Shown here piece after piece: positions 7,167-10,092 of a DNA stretch of 10,092 nt (its first letter is position 1; every line of letters starts with the position of its first letter). Below the pieces are notes generated by a model. It worked only from the letters and a program-made list of their open reading frames with translations, did not search any database and was not told where the DNA came from. A program made the position numbers and the translations under genes. The stretch is from Bin87 sp034428455 (GTDB lineage Bacteria > Chloroflexota > Dehalococcoidia > Lucifugimonadales > UBA3495), in the NCBI GenBank assembly GCA_034428455.1, contig DAOUHZ010000082.1, positions 1 through 10,092 of the forward strand, given 5' to 3'.

Positions 7167-8859
7167 AGCCCACCCCCTCAGCCTCCGGCTCTTCCAGCAT
7201 CTCGTGCACCGATTCCCCGGCGGGGATCATCGGGTACACGAACTCGTCCTCTTTCACCACGAAGTCCACGACCACCGGCCCCGGCGTTTCCATGGCTTCC
7301 TGGATCGCGCCGGATACTTCCTCTTGCTTGGTGACCCGGATGCCGCGTATGCCGTAAGCCTCGGCCAGCTTCACGAAATCGGGGTTGCCGCTGTAGATGG
7401 TCGCGAAGAAGTCCTTGTCGTAGAAGAAGTCCTGCCACTGCCGGACCATTCCCAGCGATCCGTTATTAAGGATGGCGTACTTGACGTCGATGTTGTTTTC
7501 CACGGCGGTGGCCAGGTCGCACAGGGTCATCTGGAACCCGCCGTCGCCGGCGATGGACCACACGGTCTTCTCCGGCCGGCCCACCTTGGCGCCCAGCGCC
7601 GCCGGCACTTCGTACCCCATGGCTCCGCTGCCGCCCGACGTGATCAGGGAGTTCGGCTCCTTGTAGCCGTAGTGCTGCGCGGCCCACATCTGGTGCTGGC
7701 CGACGCCGGTCACGATGATGGCCTCGCCGTTGGTTTCGTCGGAAATCTGCTTCATCACCTGCTGGGGCAGCAGCACGTCCGACTTGCGGATGAACAGCGA
7801 CGGATGCTCCGCCCGCAGGGTGTCGGTTTCCTTGATCCAGTCCAGGTGCACGTTGGATTCCACCATGGGGATCAGCGTGCGCAGGCTGGCCTTGAGGTCG
7901 CCCAGCACCGGCGCGTCGGCCACCACGTTCTTGTTGAACTCGGTGGGGTCGACGTCGACGTGGACGATCTTGGCTCCGGGCGCGAAGTCGCTGAGCCGTC
8001 CGGTCACGCGGTCGTCGAACCGCGCCCCCAGGCAGATGACCAGGTCGGAGCGGTCGATGGCGAGGCTGGCGTAGGCCATGCCGTGCATCCCGGGCATTCC
8101 CAGGTTCAGCACGTGCTCGGTGGACATCGCGCCGATGCCCAGCAGCGTGGTGATCACCGGGATCTGGGCCTTCTCGGCCAGCTCCCGCAGCTCGTCCCAC
8201 GCCCGGGAGATGAGCACGCCGTGGCCGGCCAGGATCACCGGCCGCTCTGCGCGGTTGATCAGGTCGGCGGCGGCGCGCGCCTGCCGCGGGTCCGGCGCGC
8301 CCGGCGGGAAGTAGCCGGGCAGATCCACCTCGTCCGGCCACTGGAACTCGATCTTCTCGCCGGCGAGGACGTCCTTCGGCACGTCGATGAGGACGGGGCC
8401 GGGGCGGCCGGTGCGGGCAATGTAAAAGGCTTCCTTGATGGCGGGCGCAACGTCGCGCACATCCATCACCAGGTAGTTGTGCTTGGTGACCGGCAGGGTG
8501 ATGCCGGTGATGTCGGTTTCCTGGAAGGCGTCGCGCCCGATGGCGGCGCGAGGCACCTGCCCGGTGATGCAGACGATGGGCACCGAGTCCATCTGCGCGG
8601 CCATCAGGCCGGTAACCAGGTTGGTGGCTCCGGGGCCGGAGGTGGCGGAGCAGACCCCAACCTTGCCCGTGGCGCGGGCGTAGCCGTCGGCGGCCATGGC
8701 GGCGGCCTGCTCGTGCCGTACCAGGATGTGGCGCAGCTTGGGATAGCCGGACAGCGCGCCGTAGAACGGCAGTACAGCGCCGCCGGGCAGTCCGAAAATC
8801 GTGTCCACGCCTTCCCGCAGCAGGCTTTCGCAGATGATTTCCGCGCCGGTCATTTTCAT
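7153..8859 (-). CDS. ilvB: Acetolactate synthase large (catalytic) subunit
   Basis: 568 residues, the normal length. This thiamine-diphosphate enzyme makes 2-acetolactate from two pyruvates, or 2-aceto-2-hydroxybutyrate from pyruvate and 2-ketobutyrate. The PYR domain holds FGLPGG and the catalytic Glu50 in RHEQAAAMA. The middle domain carries GARFDDRVTG of the FAD-binding region. The PP domain carries the thiamine motif, GDGG at 438-441 with Asn465-Asn466 at its end, followed by GMVRQWQ, which marks true AHAS rather than other TPP enzymes. The start at 8859 has AGGAG 10 nt upstream; a second ATG two codons later is too far from it. It is the first gene of the operon, directly below the T-box leader, and its end overlaps ilvN. 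Confidence 0.98.
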   Translation of the reverse strand: MKMTGAEIICESLLREGVDTIFGLPGGAVLPFYGALSGYPKLRHILVRHEQAAAMAADGYARATGKVGVCSATSGPGATNLVTGLMAAQMDSVPIVCITGQVPRAAIGRDAFQETDITGITLPVTKHNYLVMDVRDVAPAIKEAFYIARTGRPGPVLIDVPKDVLAGEKIEFQWPDEVDLPGYFPPGAPDPRQARAAADLINRAERPVILAGHGVLISRAWDELRELAEKAQIPVITTLLGIGAMSTEHVLNLGMPGMHGMAYASLAIDRSDLVICLGARFDDRVTGRLSDFAPGAKIVHVDVDPTEFNKNVVADAPVLGDLKASLRTLIPMVESNVHLDWIKETDTLRAEHPSLFIRKSDVLLPQQVMKQISDETNGEAIIVTGVGQHQMWAAQHYGYKEPNSLITSGGSGAMGYEVPAALGAKVGRPEKTVWSIAGDGGFQMTLCDLATAVENNIDVKYAILNNGSLGMVRQWQDFFYDKDFFATIYSGNPDFVKLAEAYGIRGIRVTKQEEVSGAIQEAMETPGPVVVDFVVKEDEFVYPMIPAGESVHEMLEEPEAEGVGFERI

Positions 8860-8924
8860 AGTAAGGCTACTCCTGTGCTCTCTGCAATTTCCGGTTCGGC
8901 TTGTTCCACGTCCGGTCGAAACAT

Positions 8925-8951
8925 AAAAAATCCCGACCCCGAAGGGACGGG
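8925..8951 (-). terminator. Intrinsic terminator of the T-box leader
   Basis: CCCGTCCC (8951-8944) pairs with GGGTCGGG (8939-8932) apart from one T-T mismatch, closed by a TTCG tetraloop and followed at once by six T (8930-8925). It stands 66 nt before the ilvB start and would stop transcription when tRNA-Leu is charged. Confidence 0.88.
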
Positions 8952-9193
8952 TTGTGATTCCCGCGGTACCACCCTTCTTTTCCGCGCTCCGCTCATGGGA
9001 TTGAGCGCTCCACGCGAAACTCTTTGTACACAGCCATTATCGGAGCCGACCCGCTCGCCCTACTCACGCTGTCGCGCTTCAGCCGAGACGCTCCGGGGCG
9101 AGTTCAGCATTTCCGGCCCTCCGACTTCCACCAACCGTCGGTTCTCTATGCGGCCTTCCCAGCCTACTACTCCCCATCACCGCGATTTAACTG
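8925..9193 (-). promoter_or_regulatory. T-box leader (riboswitch), leucine specifier
   Basis: The transcribed leader of ilvB has the parts of a T-box that reads tRNA charging. Stem I shows GGGGAGTAG (9174-9166), the AGAGA bulge (9147-9143) and a CCGAC/GTCGG distal stem (9141-9137, 9125-9121). On the 3' side of Stem I, CTGAACTCGCC places the specifier at CTC (9102-9100), a leucine codon, followed by the usual CCGGAGC. The T-box itself is AAGGGTGGTACCGCGG (8976-8961). Its bulge base U (8968) should pair with the A discriminator of tRNA-Leu. The antiterminator stem is CGCGG (8986-8982) with CCGCG (8966-8962). A terminator follows. Uncharged tRNA-Leu should allow read-through into ilvB-ilvN-ilvC-leuA. 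The specifier call rests on alignment by eye to known leaders. Confidence 0.93.
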
Positions 9194-9199
9194 GCGGGT

Positions 9200-9228
9200 A
9201 TGCTACCACCGCGCCTAAAGGGTGTCAA
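9200..9228 (-). promoter_or_regulatory. Promoter of the ilv-leu operon
   Basis: A perfect TTGACA (9228-9223), a 17-nt spacer ending in TGG, and TAGCAT (9205-9200) make a sigma-70 promoter with a TGn extension. Start is predicted near 9193, giving a leader of about 335 nt that contains the T-box. Confidence 0.8.
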
Positions 9229-9270
9229 CGAAAAACCGAGGCGTCCGCGGTTCGGATTTGGGGTTGGCGG

Positions 9271-9458
9271 GGACGAATTGGCATGGATGCACAGGATGGA
9301 TGGGAACGTCAGAAATGGTCAGTCTTTCCAAGACTTGGGGATTATCAGGATTGGAACTGTTCCGCGATGGAGATCTCCCAATCTTGGCCAATCATAAAAT
9401 CCCGTAAATCCTGATTCAGACAATCCCGTCCATCCTGTGCATCCATGCCAATTCGTCC
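9271..9458. repeat. 188-bp MITE-like element with 35-bp inverted ends
   Basis: The ends 9271-9305 and 9424-9458 match as inverted repeats at 34 of 35 positions. The interior is partly self-complementary down to the exact palindrome GGAACTGTTCC (9353-9363) at the centre. The right half holds the third copy of the 35-nt core repeat (9391-9425). No gene is inside. It fills the gap between the divergent ilv and dctP promoters. Confidence 0.75.
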
Positions 9459-9506
9459 TGTTTCTCTCTCGACAGGAAAGGGCGCGCGTGAGCCCATATC
9501 CAATCG

Positions 9507-9535
9507 TTGACACTGTGCCGGCCTGCTGGTAGTTT
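9507..9535 (+). promoter_or_regulatory. Promoter of the DctP-type gene
   Basis: A perfect TTGACA (9507-9512), a 17-nt spacer ending in TGG, and TAGTTT (9530-9535) repeat the layout of the ilv promoter. Start is predicted near 9542, giving a leader of about 70 nt. Confidence 0.6.
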
Positions 9536-9562
9536 GTTGCGGCAAACTGTCCGGCGCAGGCC
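9520..9562. promoter_or_regulatory. Nested dyad over the dctP start site, possible operator
   Basis: An inner dyad AGTTTG...CAAACT (9531-9548, 14 of 18 positions symmetric) lies over the -10 box and predicted start. It is nested in an outer GGCCTGC/GCAGGCC pair (9520-9526, 9556-9562). Position and symmetry suit a repressor site; no regulator gene is in the window. Confidence 0.4.
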
Positions 9563-9613
9563 GCATACCGTACTGCCGCCGGCTGCGCAAATCGCAAATA
9601 CGAGGGAGATTCC

Positions 9614-10092
9614 ATGCACAGTTCACGCAGATTGCGTCGGTTTACCGCCGCTTCCCTGCCCTGGCGAGCGATCTTCGCCGCGGCTACCGTAGCCCTGCTG
9701 ATGACGGTGGTTGCCGCCTGCGGAGGCGGGACACCGGAGCCGGCCGCTCCCGCCACGGCGCCGGCCGGCGGAGAGCAGCCCGCCACCACCGCGGCGCCCG
9801 CCGCTCCTCAGGCCGCGGCTACCCAGGAAGCGATCACCCTGCAGGTGGTGTGCATCAACCGCACCCTGCGCCCCTGCGAGCTGATCCGTGATTTCTACGC
9901 TCCCAAAGTCAGTGAGCGCACCAATGGCGAAGTCACGATAGAAATTTCGTCGTACCCCGAACTCGGTCTCGCCGGCCCCGACACCATCCGGCTGGTCAAT
10001 GACCAGACGCTGGAGTTCGCCGAGATCTACTCCGGCTACGTGGGCGGCGACCTGCCCATCATCGACGTGGGCAACCTCTGGGGCCTCTCCCC
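9614..10092 (+). CDS. dctP: TRAP transporter DctP-type substrate-binding lipoprotein, 3' end outside window
   Basis: The first 159 residues of a TRAP-type solute-binding protein, cut by the window edge. A basic N-terminus and a hydrophobic stretch (about 19-35) end in a lipobox with Cys36 (VVAAC-GGG), so it should be a membrane-anchored extracytoplasmic lipoprotein, which replaces a periplasmic protein in cells without a classical outer membrane. Residues 37-72 are an Ala/Pro/Thr/Gln linker. The binding domain starts at about 74 with ITLQVVCIN, then the family pattern of a helix (IRDFYAPKVSERTNGEVTIE), a strand and a Leu-Gly turn, and 'EFAEIYSGYVGGDLPIIDVG'. It delivers a carboxylate or similar solute to DctQM permeases, presumably encoded to the right. 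The start has GAGGGAG 5 nt upstream. The substrate cannot be told, so the symbol is at family level. Confidence 0.9.
   Translation, partial: MHSSRRLRRFTAASLPWRAIFAAATVALLMTVVAACGGGTPEPAAPATAPAGGEQPATTAAPAAPQAAATQEAITLQVVCINRTLRPCELIRDFYAPKVSERTNGEVTIEISSYPELGLAGPDTIRLVNDQTLEFAEIYSGYVGGDLPIIDVGNLWGLS

Noticed and set aside
8856..8924. 22-codon ORF between the T-box terminator and ilvB, whose stop overlaps the ilvB ATG
   Set aside because: Its ATG follows the T-run with no Shine-Dalgarno, and ilvB has its own AGGAG. It could couple translation, but nothing else supports it.
9353..9363. Palindrome GGAACTGTTCC as a LexA/SOS-like box
   Set aside because: It is the exact centre of the 188-bp inverted-repeat element and does not match a known LexA consensus in spacing, so it is more simply the hairpin tip.
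6628..9414. 928-codon open frame on the plus strand across the whole ilvN-ilvB region and the T-box
   Set aside because: It runs antisense to two clear enzymes and their leader. Its product is low-complexity and Gly/His/Asp/Val-rich, as expected from the opposite strand of high-GC genes.
9319..9789. 156-codon minus-strand ORF upstream of dctP
   Set aside because: It is antisense to the DctP signal peptide and runs through the 188-bp repeat element, which explains its sequence.

Overview
The window looks like a piece of a high-GC, probably Chloroflexota (Anaerolineae/Dehalococcoidia/SAR202-like) genome. This rests on the style of the IlvB, IlvN, IlvC and LeuA proteins, a T-box leader on the ilv operon, and a lipoprotein with a Cys-Gly-Gly-Gly start followed by an Ala/Pro/Thr linker. 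The phylum is inferred from protein style, not from a marker gene.

Layout. (1) 1-819, minus: 5' part of a ferritin-like diiron protein, with a promoter at 861-890. (2) About 940-2640, plus: a two-gene cassette, a TcmP-type methyltransferase-like protein and a three-Cys Gp37/Gp68 (DUF5131) protein, 3 nt apart. The first gene is clearly more A+T-rich than its surroundings. (3) 2731-3268, minus: a DUF2442/DUF4160 pair, one base apart. It is bracketed by two related 11-bp hairpins at 2646-2671 and 3362-3387, each downstream of a minus-strand gene. (4) 3416-9228, minus: the branched-chain amino acid operon ilvB-ilvN-ilvC-leuA. It starts from a TTGACA-N17-TAGCAT promoter and a T-box leader with a CTC (leucine) specifier, and ends in a terminator after leuA. 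(5) 9507 to the end, plus: promoter and 5' part of a TRAP-transporter DctP-type lipoprotein.

How the genes work together. IlvB and IlvN form acetohydroxyacid synthase, IlvC is ketol-acid reductoisomerase, and LeuA commits 2-ketoisovalerate to leucine. The leucine specifier of the T-box means that uncharged tRNA-Leu should switch the operon on. A 36-codon ORF with a very strong ribosome binding site just ahead of leuA may add a second, leucine/valine-sensing layer.

The larger gaps of the ilv region and the gap before dctP are filled with interspersed repeats: a 35-nt core present three times in the same orientation, a REP-like hairpin family, and a 188-bp element with 35-bp inverted ends. The most interesting candidate system is the TcmP/three-Cys pair, possibly together with the DUF2442/DUF4160 pair. 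It resembles a mobile accessory or defence-type cassette placed between housekeeping genes.
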